A stretch of DNA of 64,000 bases, from assembly GCA_035709005.1 (NCBI GenBank), contig DASTFB010000071.1, positions 62,001 through 126,000 on the forward strand, in the 5' to 3' direction. Of this stretch, positions 23,989 through 32,296 are shown one piece after another. Numbering within the stretch: the stretch's first letter is position 1; every line of letters starts with the position of its first letter. Source of the stretch: Candidatus Methylomirabilota bacterium. GTDB taxonomy: Bacteria; Methylomirabilota; Methylomirabilia; Rokubacteriales; CSP1-6. The position numbers and the translations under genes are program-made. The notes under the pieces were generated by a model. The model saw nothing but the letters and a program-made list of their open reading frames with translations, had not been told where the DNA came from and did no database searches.

Positions 23989-24843
23989 ATGCGGCGAGCC
24001 GCGGCGTGTGCGCTGGCGGTGCTCTCGCTGGCCGGCTGCGCCGCCCGGCCCGTTCATTTTCCCAACGCCACCCCGGCCGCGCCGCGCCAGGTCCCCGCCT
24101 GGCTGTGGCGCCCGGCCGGAGACGGTCCGTTCCCGGCGATGGTGCTGTTGCATGGCTGCCACGGCGTGTCGGCGTCCACGCAGGCGTGGGGCCGCTGGTT
24201 CCGCGACCGGGGCTACGTCGCGCTCGTGGTGGACAGTTGGGCGCCGCGAGGCATCGCCGACGGGTGCCTGCCGACCTCCCCCGACCTGCCAAGCTCCGAA
24301 CGGTTCGACGACGCGATCGGCGCCGTGCGCTGGTTACAGGCGCGGCCCGACGTGGCCCGCGAGCGGATCGGCGTGGTGGGCTGGTCCAACGGCGGCGTGT
24401 TCGCCATGGCCCTCGTCAACGGGCCCAGCCTCGAGCGGGCCCGGCGCCGAGGAGTGGCCGTGCCCGAGCCCGGAGTCGCGGCGGCGGTGGCGTTCTATCC
24501 CGGGGGCTGCTATTCGCTGGTGCACGAGGTGGCCGTGCGGCCGCTGCTCGTCCTGCTGGGCGGCGCCGACGACTGGACGGTGCCCGGCCCGTGTCGGGAG
24601 ATGGTCGATTCGATGAAGCGGCGTGGCGCCGACGTCTCCATCGTCCTCTACCCGGGCGCGGTCCACTACTTCGACGTCGAGGGCCAGGCGCGGGCCTACC
24701 TGGCGGAGGTCGCGAACCGCAACAAACCCGGCGAGTGTTGTGGGGCCACCGTCGGCTACGACGCCGTCGCCGACGCCGACGCCCATCGCCGTGTCGCCGA
24801 GTTCTTCGGCTATCATTTGATACGCGCAGGAGCGGGACGCTGA
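23989..24843 (+). CDS. Dienelactone-hydrolase-like lipoprotein
   Basis: 284 aa. A lipoprotein signal with lipobox LAGC (Cys at residue 18) predicts a membrane-anchored, extracytoplasmic protein. The alpha/beta-hydrolase core shows the oxyanion strand MVLLHGCHG, the nucleophile elbow GWSNGG, an acid in GGADDWTVP and the catalytic His in AVHYFD. This is the DLH family layout, though here the nucleophile is Ser rather than the Cys of true dienelactone hydrolase. Likely an esterase; the substrate is not predictable. Confidence 0.82.
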   Translation: MRRAAACALAVLSLAGCAARPVHFPNATPAAPRQVPAWLWRPAGDGPFPAMVLLHGCHGVSASTQAWGRWFRDRGYVALVVDSWAPRGIADGCLPTSPDLPSSERFDDAIGAVRWLQARPDVARERIGVVGWSNGGVFAMALVNGPSLERARRRGVAVPEPGVAAAVAFYPGGCYSLVHEVAVRPLLVLLGGADDWTVPGPCREMVDSMKRRGADVSIVLYPGAVHYFDVEGQARAYLAEVANRNKPGECCGATVGYDAVADADAHRRVAEFFGYHLIRAGAGR

Positions 24844-24870
24844 TCGGGTGGGGGACGTGACGCCGCGGGT

Positions 24871-24920
24871 GTTTCCGGCGGGGCACGGGGGCGAAGCCCG
24901 GGGGCCCGTGCCCTGTTCAA
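24871..24920. repeat. Intergenic hairpin repeat, family II, copy A
   Basis: The 50-base unit runs from GTTTCCGGC to CTGTTCAA. Its core is the stem GGGCACGGG (24881-24889) with CCCGTGCCC (24905-24913). The same unit, with stem, flanks and the TGTTCAA tail kept, recurs at 41521-41572 before larC. Both copies end 10-30 bases before a start codon. It may terminate the upstream hydrolase transcript or affect the SDR mRNA leader. Confidence 0.7.
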
Positions 24921-24930
24921 AAGCCGCACT

Positions 24931-25710
24931 ATGGATCTAGGACTCAAGGACAAGATCGCGCTGGTGACGGCGGCGAGCAAGGGGATGGGGCGCGCCTGCG
25001 CCCTGGGCTTCGCCGCCGAAGGGGCGAAGGTCATGATGTGCGCCCGGAACGAAGCCGAGCTACAGGCGGCCGCCGCGGACATCCGAACGCGGACCGGCGC
25101 CCAGGTGCAGGCGATGGTGGCCGACGTCACCAGGGCGGCGGACGTGAAGTCGCTGGCCGCCCACACCCGCGAGCGTTACGGCGGCGTCGACGTGCTGGTC
25201 GCCAACTGCGGTGGCCCCCCTCGAGGCGGGCTCACGGAGATGACGGACGAGCAGTGGTACGGCGCCTTCGATGTTTCGGTGCTTTCGGTCGTCCGGCTGA
25301 TCCGCGAGGTCCTGCCCTCGATGCGCGAGCGGCAGTGGGGGCGCATCCTCACCATCCAGTCGGTCTCGGTCAAACAGCCGGTGGAGGGCTTGTTGCTGTC
25401 CAACGCCGTACGGCCCGGCGTGGCCGGGCTCGTCAAGAGCCTGGCGCCGGAGCTCGGCAAGGACAACATCACGATCAACGTGGTGTGTCCCGGCCGAATC
25501 ATGACCGAGCGCTTTCTGAGTGGGGCGAAGCAAGCGGGGCTCCCCACCGACGCCTACGTGGCCCGGTCCAGCACCGAGATCCCCCTCCGGCGAATCGGCA
25601 CGTCGGAGGAGTTCGCCAACGTGGTGGTCTTCCTGGCTTCCGAGCGGGCGTCGTACGTGACGGGCGTGGCCATCCAGGTCGACGGCGGACTCGTGCGCGG
25701 GCTCTTCTGA
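24931..25710 (+). CDS. SDR family oxidoreductase with a non-canonical active site
   Basis: 259 aa, Rossmann fold. The cofactor motif TAASKGMGRACA (relaxed TGxxxGxG) and NxxG-like VANCGGPP are present, and the active-site Ser strand reads ILTIQSVSVKQP. Where classical SDRs have YxxxK this protein reads S-N-A-V-R, so both catalytic Tyr and Lys are replaced. A recognisable sub-group of FabG-like SDRs shares the LSNAVR pattern, so this is a family trait rather than decay. It may reduce through other residues or not at all. The start follows the family II hairpin; the next gene begins 10 bases on. Confidence 0.82.
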   Translation: MDLGLKDKIALVTAASKGMGRACALGFAAEGAKVMMCARNEAELQAAAADIRTRTGAQVQAMVADVTRAADVKSLAAHTRERYGGVDVLVANCGGPPRGGLTEMTDEQWYGAFDVSVLSVVRLIREVLPSMRERQWGRILTIQSVSVKQPVEGLLLSNAVRPGVAGLVKSLAPELGKDNITINVVCPGRIMTERFLSGAKQAGLPTDAYVARSSTEIPLRRIGTSEEFANVVVFLASERASYVTGVAIQVDGGLVRGLF

Positions 25711-25720
25711 CAGGCCGGCC

Positions 25721-26521
25721 GTGCTTGGCGGCCTGCGGGGCGCCCTCTCCCGGTTCTTTGCTCACGACGGGTTCTTTCTGGCGGCCGGCCTGGCGTTCTT
25801 CTTTCTGATCTGTCTGATTCCCCTCGTTCTCCTGGGTGTGTCGCTCGTCGGGTTCGTGCTGTCCACGGAACAGGCCGCCGAGGAGGTGGTGGGACAGCTG
25901 GCGCGGAACTTTCCCGTCTACAAGATCGAGATCACCCGGGTGCTGACGCGGATCGCCCAGACGCGCAACGTGTCCGGGCTGGTGGGGACGGCGATCCTGG
26001 TGCTGTTCTCCACCTCGCTCTTCGCCGCGACGCGGCTCGTTCTGCATCGGCTGCTCGGGGTGCGGGGTGGACGCGGCCTGGTGAGCAATCTCCTGGTGGA
26101 CGCGGTCATGGTGCTGCTCCTCAGTGTGCTGCTGTTCGCCACCACGGTCGCGACGTGGCTCGCCCAGTGGTTCTACGAGCTGGTGCTCGAGCCCCGGGAG
26201 CTGCCGTTGGTCTGGGTGCAGACCCTGGGTATCGCCCTCAGCGTGGCCGTGTCGACGGCGATGTTCTATTTCGGTTACCGCTACGTGCCTGCGCGCCGGG
26301 TGCGCGCGGGGCCCGCCCTGGCCGGGGCGTTCTTCGCCGCGCTGTTGTGGGAGATCGCCAAGCAGCTCTTCCGCATCTATATCTTGCGAATCGGCCTCTA
26401 CGCGCAGATCTACGGGGCGCTCACCGTGCTGGTGGCGTTCGTGATGTTCGTCTACTACTCGGCCGTCGTGTTCGTGTTCGGAGCGGCCTACGTGGCCGTC
26501 CTGGATGCCCGCAAGCGCTGA
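25721..26521 (+). CDS. YihY/BrkB family inner-membrane protein
   Basis: 266 aa from GTG 25721. About six membrane segments are visible, with family landmarks FFLAAGLAFFFLICLIPLVL near the N-terminus, RYVPARRVRAGPALAGAFFAALLWE mid-protein and YAQIYGALTVLVAFVMFVYYSA near the C-terminus. YihY/BrkB proteins were once called RNase BN in error; their real role in the membrane is unknown. It starts 10 bases after the SDR stop, so the two are probably cotranscribed. Confidence 0.85.
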   Translation: MLGGLRGALSRFFAHDGFFLAAGLAFFFLICLIPLVLLGVSLVGFVLSTEQAAEEVVGQLARNFPVYKIEITRVLTRIAQTRNVSGLVGTAILVLFSTSLFAATRLVLHRLLGVRGGRGLVSNLLVDAVMVLLLSVLLFATTVATWLAQWFYELVLEPRELPLVWVQTLGIALSVAVSTAMFYFGYRYVPARRVRAGPALAGAFFAALLWEIAKQLFRIYILRIGLYAQIYGALTVLVAFVMFVYYSAVVFVFGAAYVAVLDARKR

Positions 26522-26584
26522 AACCGTCGTGGAATCCTGTGCTATTGTCTGCGGCGTTTCTCCAGCACAGGCCGGGGGGCGGAC

Positions 26585-27496
26585 ATGATCCTCAAGGACA
26601 AGGTGGCGGTGGTGACGGGAGCCGGCCGCGGCATCGGGCGAGAGATCGCCTTGCACCTGGCCCGGCTGGGCGCCCAGGTGGTGGTCAACGACTACGGCGG
26701 ATCGGAAACGGGCCAGGGGGACTCGGGAAGCCCGGCTGACGAGGTAGTGGGCGCCATCAAGGCCGCCGGGGGACGGGCCGCCGCGAGCTACGACTCCGTG
26801 GCCACCATGGCCGGCGGCCAACGCATCGTCCAGACCGCCATCGACGCCTTCGGGCACGTCGACATCGTGGTCAACAACGCCGGTATCCTCCGCGATCGCA
26901 TGGTCTTCAACATGAGCGAGGAGGAGTGGGACGCCGTCATCGACACGCACCTCAAGGGCACGTTCGCCGTGACCCGGGCGGCGGCGCCGTTCATGCGCGA
27001 GCGGCGGTCGGGCCGCTTCATCAACATGACCTCCACGTCGGGACTGGTGGGCAACGTCGGGCAGGCCAACTACGCCGCCGCCAAGATGGGGATCGTGGGC
27101 CTCACCAAGGTCGTGGCGCTCGACATGGCCCGTTACAACGTCACCGCCAACTGCATCTCGCCCTTCGCCTGGACGCGCATGATCGGAACGATCCCCACCG
27201 AGACGGAGGCGCAGCGCGCCCGCGTGGAGAAGATCAAGAAGCTCTCGCCGGCGCACATCGCGCCGGTCGTCGCCTTCCTGGCCTCCGACCACGCCAAGGA
27301 CGTCACCGGCCAGGTGCTGGGAGTGCGTGGCAAGGAGATCATGCTGTTCGGCCCCATGCGCCCGGTGATGCGCATCCACCACGCCGAAGGCTGGACGGTG
27401 GAGCGCCTGGCCGAGATGTTTTCCGGCACCCTCCAGCACCACCTGGCGCCTCTGGACACGTCCGCGCAGTACTTCAACTACGACCCGCTTGTCTAG
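26585..27496 (+). CDS. SDR family dehydrogenase, MFE-2/3-hydroxyacyl-CoA dehydrogenase-like
   Basis: 303 aa. Complete classical SDR motifs: VTGAGRGIGREIA for the cofactor, NNAG, the Ser in MTSTSG and YAAAK. The insert after beta-2 (NDYGGSETGQGDSGSPADEVV) is characteristic of the 3-hydroxyacyl-CoA dehydrogenase part of the peroxisomal multifunctional enzyme and its bacterial relatives. It probably oxidises a 3-hydroxyacyl-CoA in fatty or aromatic acid breakdown. A purine-rich stretch (GGGGGGCGG) lies a few bases before ATG 26585. Confidence 0.85.
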   Translation: MILKDKVAVVTGAGRGIGREIALHLARLGAQVVVNDYGGSETGQGDSGSPADEVVGAIKAAGGRAAASYDSVATMAGGQRIVQTAIDAFGHVDIVVNNAGILRDRMVFNMSEEEWDAVIDTHLKGTFAVTRAAAPFMRERRSGRFINMTSTSGLVGNVGQANYAAAKMGIVGLTKVVALDMARYNVTANCISPFAWTRMIGTIPTETEAQRARVEKIKKLSPAHIAPVVAFLASDHAKDVTGQVLGVRGKEIMLFGPMRPVMRIHHAEGWTVERLAEMFSGTLQHHLAPLDTSAQYFNYDPLV

Positions 27497-27658
27497 GCAA
27501 GCCAGCGCCGGGCTAAGTCGCCCGCACTAGTTATTGCCGGGGACCGGGCGACCGCGGCATCGGGTGTCGCCGTGCGTGCACATGTGCAATTCTCACAAGG
27601 GAGAGGAAATTTACTTCCACTTCTCGGCACTCCATGCAACAATCCACCGACGTAAGAA

Positions 27659-28510
27659 ATGCAGTTTCTGACGCGCCGCCTACAGTATCTCGCGCTGATC
27701 ACGCTCGTTGCCGTGTCCGGCTGCGGCAGCGGGCGCCTGGTGGTGCCGGTGTCGATCGAGACGGGAACGCTGGCCCTACCCAGTGATGCGCGCGAGCTCA
27801 TCGATCCCGAGCGCGCCGTGCGCGGCATCGCCGCCATCCTCCGCCACGATCTCGAGCTTCCGGTGCCCGAACAGGTCACGGTGTACGTCTACGGCTCACG
27901 AAAGGTCTTCGAGCGAGGCCTCATCCAGGATGCCCACGTCTCTCCTCTGCGGGCGGCCGAGCTCAGCGACTTCGCCATCGGGGTGGGCAAGCGGCGTCAG
28001 CTGCTGCTCAATGACGAGGGCGCGGACCGCCAAGGCCGCGAGTGGCTACGCCTGATCGCGCACGAGATGGCCCACGTCTGCCAGATCGAGCTGGCCGAAG
28101 GCGAGGGGCGCGCCGACCAGTGGCTGGCCGAGGGCATGGCCGAATGGGTCGCCTTCGCCGTGCTGGAGCGGTTGGGGCTCGATGCGATGAGCAAGCGCCG
28201 CGTCGCCGCCCGGCTGGGCGTGCGCAGCCACGCCGCGCTGGCCGCCGCCCGCCTGGATCTGGAGACGCTCGGCTCCCCTCGCGGCTTCACCCTGCGCCAC
28301 CGCCGTGAGGGCTCGCTGCCGACATACCAGTTGGCGTACTTGATGGCCGACTATCTGATCCAGCGCGAGGGGTTCAACCGGGTGACCGCCTACTTCCGCG
28401 CGTTCAGCCGGAACCAGGACCGCCGGGCGAACTTCGAGCAGGCGTTCGGGCAGCGGCTGGAGGAATTCGAGAGCGAGGTTCTCGCCCACCTCCGCTCCGT
28501 TGTGCACTGA
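27659..28510 (+). CDS. Gluzincin-type metalloprotease lipoprotein (peptidase MA-like)
   Basis: 283 aa. A lipoprotein signal ends VAVSGC. The zinc motif HEMAH is near residue 139 and the third ligand Glu lies in WLAEGMAEWVA about 30 residues later, the gluzincin arrangement of peptidase MA-like proteins. The rest is helical and includes LPTYQLAYLMADYLIQREG, as in related proteins of unknown substrate. The 162-base gap upstream is less GC-rich than its surroundings and holds no recognisable site. The 3' end overlaps the PhoD-like gene by 11 bases. Confidence 0.75.
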   Translation: MQFLTRRLQYLALITLVAVSGCGSGRLVVPVSIETGTLALPSDARELIDPERAVRGIAAILRHDLELPVPEQVTVYVYGSRKVFERGLIQDAHVSPLRAAELSDFAIGVGKRRQLLLNDEGADRQGREWLRLIAHEMAHVCQIELAEGEGRADQWLAEGMAEWVAFAVLERLGLDAMSKRRVAARLGVRSHAALAAARLDLETLGSPRGFTLRHRREGSLPTYQLAYLMADYLIQREGFNRVTAYFRAFSRNQDRRANFEQAFGQRLEEFESEVLAHLRSVVH

Positions 28511-29867
28511 TCGGCATCGCCGGTTCCCCGTCCGCCTCGTCGCCTCCGTCCTGATCCTGGGCCTCGGCGCACCCGTCGCCGCGGCCGCCGAGCCCCTGCT
28601 GGTGGCAGTCGGTGACGTGACCTCGTCGACGGCGGTGCTGTGGGCGCGCGGCGTGGCCGACGGTGGGGTCACCGCCGCGTACGGCCCCGCGGGCGTGGGA
28701 CCGGCGAGCACCGTCGAGCTCGACGTGAGGCGGGCCGGGGACTGGACGGCGAAGACGCGCCTGTCGGGCCTGCGTCCGGCCACGCGCTACCGCTATCGTG
28801 TCCGCGCCGGTGCCGCCGAGGTCGGCGGCGAGTTCGTCACGGCGCCGCCGGACGATTCGCCCATACCGGTCCGGTTCGTGTGGAGCGGCGATCTCGGTGG
28901 CGGTGGGGTCTGTCGGCCGCGCGAAGGCAGCCACCCGATCTTCGACGCCATGGCGAGGCGCCGCCCGGACTTCTTCCTGTTCGTGGGGGATACGATCTAC
29001 GCGGACCATCTGTGCCGGGGGCCGGCCGTCGCGCGGGGCGCCAACTTCCGGGCGACGACGCTGGCCGGGTTTCGGGCCAAGCACCGCTATTACCGGGGTG
29101 ATCCCGGCATGGTCAGATTGTTGAGGCGAACCTCGGTATCGGCCATCTGGGACGACCACGAGGTGCGTAATGACTTCGATCACAGCGACCCGCTCATGCC
29201 GGCGGGGCGCCAGGCCTTCCTGGACTACTGGCCGATCCTGCCGCCTGCCGGCGAGCCCACGCGGCTTCATCGCGCGCTGCGGTGGGGTGGGCTACTGGAA
29301 GTGTTCGTCCTCGACACTCGCCAGTACCGCAGCGCCAACCGTGAGCCGGACGGTCCGGGCAAGACCATGCTGGGTGACGCCCAGCGGCGGTGGCTCATCG
29401 ACCAGGTGAGCGCCTCGTCGGCTGTCTGGAAGGTCGTCGTCAGCAGCGTGTCGCTGTCGGTGCCGACCGGCCGCACCCACCGCGACTCCTGGTCCAACGC
29501 CAGCGTGCGGGGCGTTCCCGAAGCCGATTCGACCGGGTTCGCCGTGGAGCGCGACGCCATCATACACACCTTCCGCCAGCGCGGTGTGCGCAACCTGGTT
29601 GTCCTCACCGCCGACCTTCACCACGCCGAGGTCATCAGGCACCGCCCGGCGCCGGAGTTCAGGTTCCACGAGTTCATCGCCGGGCCACTGGCCGCCTCGC
29701 AGGGACGCCCACGGCCGCTGGATGCCGCGCTGAATCCGCACTCGTTGTTCGGCCGGGGCCGCGTCAACAACTTCGGGGAGATCGCCATCGAGCCGGGCGT
29801 CCTCACCGTTCGAATCGTCGATGAGACCGGCCGAGAGCTGTTCACACACAGGATCCACGCGGATTGA
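28500..29867 (+). CDS. PhoD-like alkaline phosphatase family protein
   Basis: 455 aa from TTG 28500, which overlaps the protease gene. A signal peptide (VRLVASVLILGLG ... AAAAEP) is followed by an Ig-like N-domain and the PhoD metallophosphatase domain: VWSGDLGGGG, FFLFVGDTIYAD, AIWDDHEVRNDF, LEVFVLDTRQYRS and VVLTADLHHAEV. These supply the metal-binding Asp, His and Asn residues. PhoD enzymes are Ca/Fe-dependent phosphodi- or monoesterases outside the cytoplasm. Confidence 0.87.
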   Translation: MCTDRHRRFPVRLVASVLILGLGAPVAAAAEPLLVAVGDVTSSTAVLWARGVADGGVTAAYGPAGVGPASTVELDVRRAGDWTAKTRLSGLRPATRYRYRVRAGAAEVGGEFVTAPPDDSPIPVRFVWSGDLGGGGVCRPREGSHPIFDAMARRRPDFFLFVGDTIYADHLCRGPAVARGANFRATTLAGFRAKHRYYRGDPGMVRLLRRTSVSAIWDDHEVRNDFDHSDPLMPAGRQAFLDYWPILPPAGEPTRLHRALRWGGLLEVFVLDTRQYRSANREPDGPGKTMLGDAQRRWLIDQVSASSAVWKVVVSSVSLSVPTGRTHRDSWSNASVRGVPEADSTGFAVERDAIIHTFRQRGVRNLVVLTADLHHAEVIRHRPAPEFRFHEFIAGPLAASQGRPRPLDAALNPHSLFGRGRVNNFGEIAIEPGVLTVRIVDETGRELFTHRIHAD

Positions 29868-29877
29868 GGAGCCGACC

Positions 29878-30288
29878 ATGATCGAGCTGACGCTGGAGAT
29901 GGCAGAGCGAGCGGTTCGGGCGGCTCAGGCCAAGGCCCAGGCCCTGGGCACGCCGATGACGGTCACCGTCGTCGACGAGGCCGGACGTCTCGTTCTGAGC
30001 GCGCGCGGCGATGGCACCGGGTTCTTCACACCGGAGACGTCGCGGGCGAAAGCCGTGGCGGCGGCGGCCTTTCGGCGCCCGACCGCCGAGATGGCTGCGC
30101 AGGGGGCCAAGGGCTGGGGTTTCTGGCAGGCCATGCCCGTCATCGTGCAGGGGCAGCTTTTGCCCACGCTCGGGGGAGCGCCGATCGCGAGGAACGGGCG
30201 GGTGATCGGTGGCATCGGCTGCGGCGGCGGTACCGGCGAGCAGGATCAGGAGTGCGCGGAGGCCGGCGCCCGGGTGCTCAGCGCCTGA
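29878..30288 (+). CDS. GlcG/HbpS-type heme-degrading domain protein
   Basis: 136 aa. The family pattern is clear: an N-terminal helix LEMAERAVRAAQAKAQALG, VTVVDEAGRLVLSARGDG, SRAKAVAAAAF and the C-terminal IGGIGCGGGTGEQDQECA. GlcG/HbpS proteins form octamers; some bind heme, others are linked to diol or glycolate metabolism. GAGGAG (29867-29872) precedes ATG 29878. The gene overlaps the convergent membrane-protein gene by 11 bases at its 3' end. Confidence 0.82.
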   Translation: MIELTLEMAERAVRAAQAKAQALGTPMTVTVVDEAGRLVLSARGDGTGFFTPETSRAKAVAAAAFRRPTAEMAAQGAKGWGFWQAMPVIVQGQLLPTLGGAPIARNGRVIGGIGCGGGTGEQDQECAEAGARVLSA

Positions 30289-32179
30289 CGAGACGGCGTG
30301 GGACCAGCCCCGTGGACCATGCCGCCAAGCCAGCGACACTGAGGGCGACACCGGTGAGCTCGGCCCAGCCGGCGCCATAGAGGAGCGTCACCGGGCCGCT
30401 GCCCGGCGCCAGCCGAACCTCGAGGTCCCAGAGCGGTCCGCGCCGCGTTTGCAGGGCGACTCCGTCTCGTTCGGCGCGCCAGAGTGGATAGTAACTGGTG
30501 CGGGCGGACACCCACTCCTCGGCTCGTCCCTGGGGCCTGATCTCCCAGCGGCCGGGACCCACCCCGATCGGTACATCGATGGCCCGGCGCTGCCACAGCA
30601 GAAACGGCCCGACCTGCTCTCGTCGTATCAGCCCGGCGTCCAGGCCGGCCAGGCGTGGGATGTCCTCGTCGAGGCCGACTACCACGCTGACGCCGAGGCG
30701 GTCGCCGTACGCCTCGATAGCCGGCGCATCCAGCGCGTCCAGCGGCCGCCCGAACAGCGTTCGCCCATCCAGTTGCTCGGCCAGCGCGGTGATCGGCCGG
30801 CGCCCGGGGTCGCCCCGATAGACGAGGGCCGCGATCGGAGAAGGGTGAGTGAAGGTGCCGTGCACGATGCCGCGCTCCGTGTGAAGCGGAGTGAGCGCGG
30901 TGACATGAGTGTGAGGCCGCCACCAGTCGGATCCGTAAACCAGGGGCACGGCGGAGCGCAGGAACAGCACCCGCCCTGGGGGAGCCTCGCGCAGCGCCGC
31001 CCACAACCCGTTCAGGCGGAGGCCCTGCTCGACGGCGTGCAGCGACGGCCACTGGCCGGGCTGCGGCCAGAGCGTCAGTGCCGCGCCGGGCAGGGACAGA
31101 ACGCCGGCGAGGGCGACGGCGCCGAGGCCGAGCAGCGCGGGCGGCGCGCGGCGGCTGGCGGCCAGGCGCTCGAGGAGCCGTGCCGTCGACGAGCCGGCGG
31201 CGAGGACGACCCCGAGCCAAGCGCCATCGGCGATCCGATCGGCCGGCAGCCAGCGCAGCCCCGCCGCGTCGACCACGACGGACTGGACGATCACGACGGC
31301 CATCATGACCCACGGCCAGCGGCTCACCATCGCCCCGAGCGGCGAGCGGGCGAGCCAGGGCGCCACCGCCGCGAGCAGCAGGAGGACAGCCAGGAGCGGC
31401 GTCGACATGAGGGTGTCGAGCGGCGCCAGTCGTCCCCAGGCCAGGGCCCGCGCGTACGAGAGACGGGCGAGCAGGGGAAACGCCCAGAACCCGCTGAGCA
31501 GCGCGGCCACGGCCAGCACGAGGGCGGCTGTCCCCAGTCGCCGAAGCCGGGGCGCCGCGCCGACGAGCGCGCTGAGAACGAGCAGGACGACCGCCGTCGG
31601 CGCATGAGCGGGGTGCACGAGCACGATGGCGGCGATCAGCGGCGCCGACGCCGGATTGATGCGGTCCCCCCGGGACCAACCAGCCAGGGCCAGCGCGAGG
31701 AGTGGGAGCAGCGCCCAGCCCAGACGGGCCGGCAGCATGCCGATGTGGATGCCGCCTTCGACGCCGGACAGCACGCCCGCCGACAGCGTGAGGGCCACGA
31801 AGGCGCCGGGCAGAGCGAGCCAGGCATTGCCGGCGAGCCGCGCGAGAAGGAGTAGCGAGGTCACGCCGGGCGCCAGGTACGCGATCCAGAGGAGGACGCG
31901 GTAGGCGCCGGTGACGGTGAGGAGGCCGAAGGAGGCGTGGTGCAGGACGGCGCCGACGTAGAAGTAGCCCGGTGGGTAGAACTGGAGCTCGGGGTAGCCC
32001 GCCCACCAGTCGGGGTTCCACCGCCAGGGCGCCAGGCCGCGGGTGATCACGTGCCACAACCGGTAGAGCTGGCCGGGATGATCGTCGAACGCCGGAACCT
32101 CGAGGCCGAAGGCGGTCGCGGCGAACGCCACGCCGTACGCGACGAGGAGCAGGGGCGCGGCCAGGCGGGCGACGACCAC
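30278..32179 (-). CDS. Large polytopic membrane protein, glycosyltransferase-like or PTPS-related family
   Basis: 633 aa from GTG 32179. Ten or more membrane segments fill the first 370 residues, with a luminal-type first loop containing DDHPGQLYRLWHV and WWAGYPELQFYPPGYF. A soluble C-terminal domain of about 220 residues and a last membrane helix follow. This architecture resembles the membrane proteins annotated as 6-pyruvoyl-tetrahydropterin-synthase-related, and GT-C-type glycosyltransferases in general, where the acidic pair in the first loop is functional. I cannot assign a donor or acceptor. Confidence 0.6.
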   Translation of the reverse strand: MVVARLAAPLLLVAYGVAFAATAFGLEVPAFDDHPGQLYRLWHVITRGLAPWRWNPDWWAGYPELQFYPPGYFYVGAVLHHASFGLLTVTGAYRVLLWIAYLAPGVTSLLLLARLAGNAWLALPGAFVALTLSAGVLSGVEGGIHIGMLPARLGWALLPLLALALAGWSRGDRINPASAPLIAAIVLVHPAHAPTAVVLLVLSALVGAAPRLRRLGTAALVLAVAALLSGFWAFPLLARLSYARALAWGRLAPLDTLMSTPLLAVLLLLAAVAPWLARSPLGAMVSRWPWVMMAVVIVQSVVVDAAGLRWLPADRIADGAWLGVVLAAGSSTARLLERLAASRRAPPALLGLGAVALAGVLSLPGAALTLWPQPGQWPSLHAVEQGLRLNGLWAALREAPPGRVLFLRSAVPLVYGSDWWRPHTHVTALTPLHTERGIVHGTFTHPSPIAALVYRGDPGRRPITALAEQLDGRTLFGRPLDALDAPAIEAYGDRLGVSVVVGLDEDIPRLAGLDAGLIRREQVGPFLLWQRRAIDVPIGVGPGRWEIRPQGRAEEWVSARTSYYPLWRAERDGVALQTRRGPLWDLEVRLAPGSGPVTLLYGAGWAELTGVALSVAGLAAWSTGLVPRRLVRR

Positions 32180-32198
32180 GGAGGGGGATGATACTGCA

Positions 32199-32227
32199 TT
32201 GACTTCCTGCGCGGTTCGTTGTTAAGT
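32199..32227 (+). promoter_or_regulatory. Probable promoter of the threonine-synthase-like operon
   Basis: TTGACT (32199-32204), a 17-base spacer and TTAAGT (32222-32227) precede a leader of about 60 bases. The region is distinctly more AT-rich than its surroundings. GGAG at 32284-32287 lies before ATG 32297. Confidence 0.45.
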
Positions 32228-32296
32228 GTTCGAAATGTCTTGCTGTCGGTGCAGTACAACGCGGGGCTCAATTCCCCTACCGATGGAGACGCGCTC

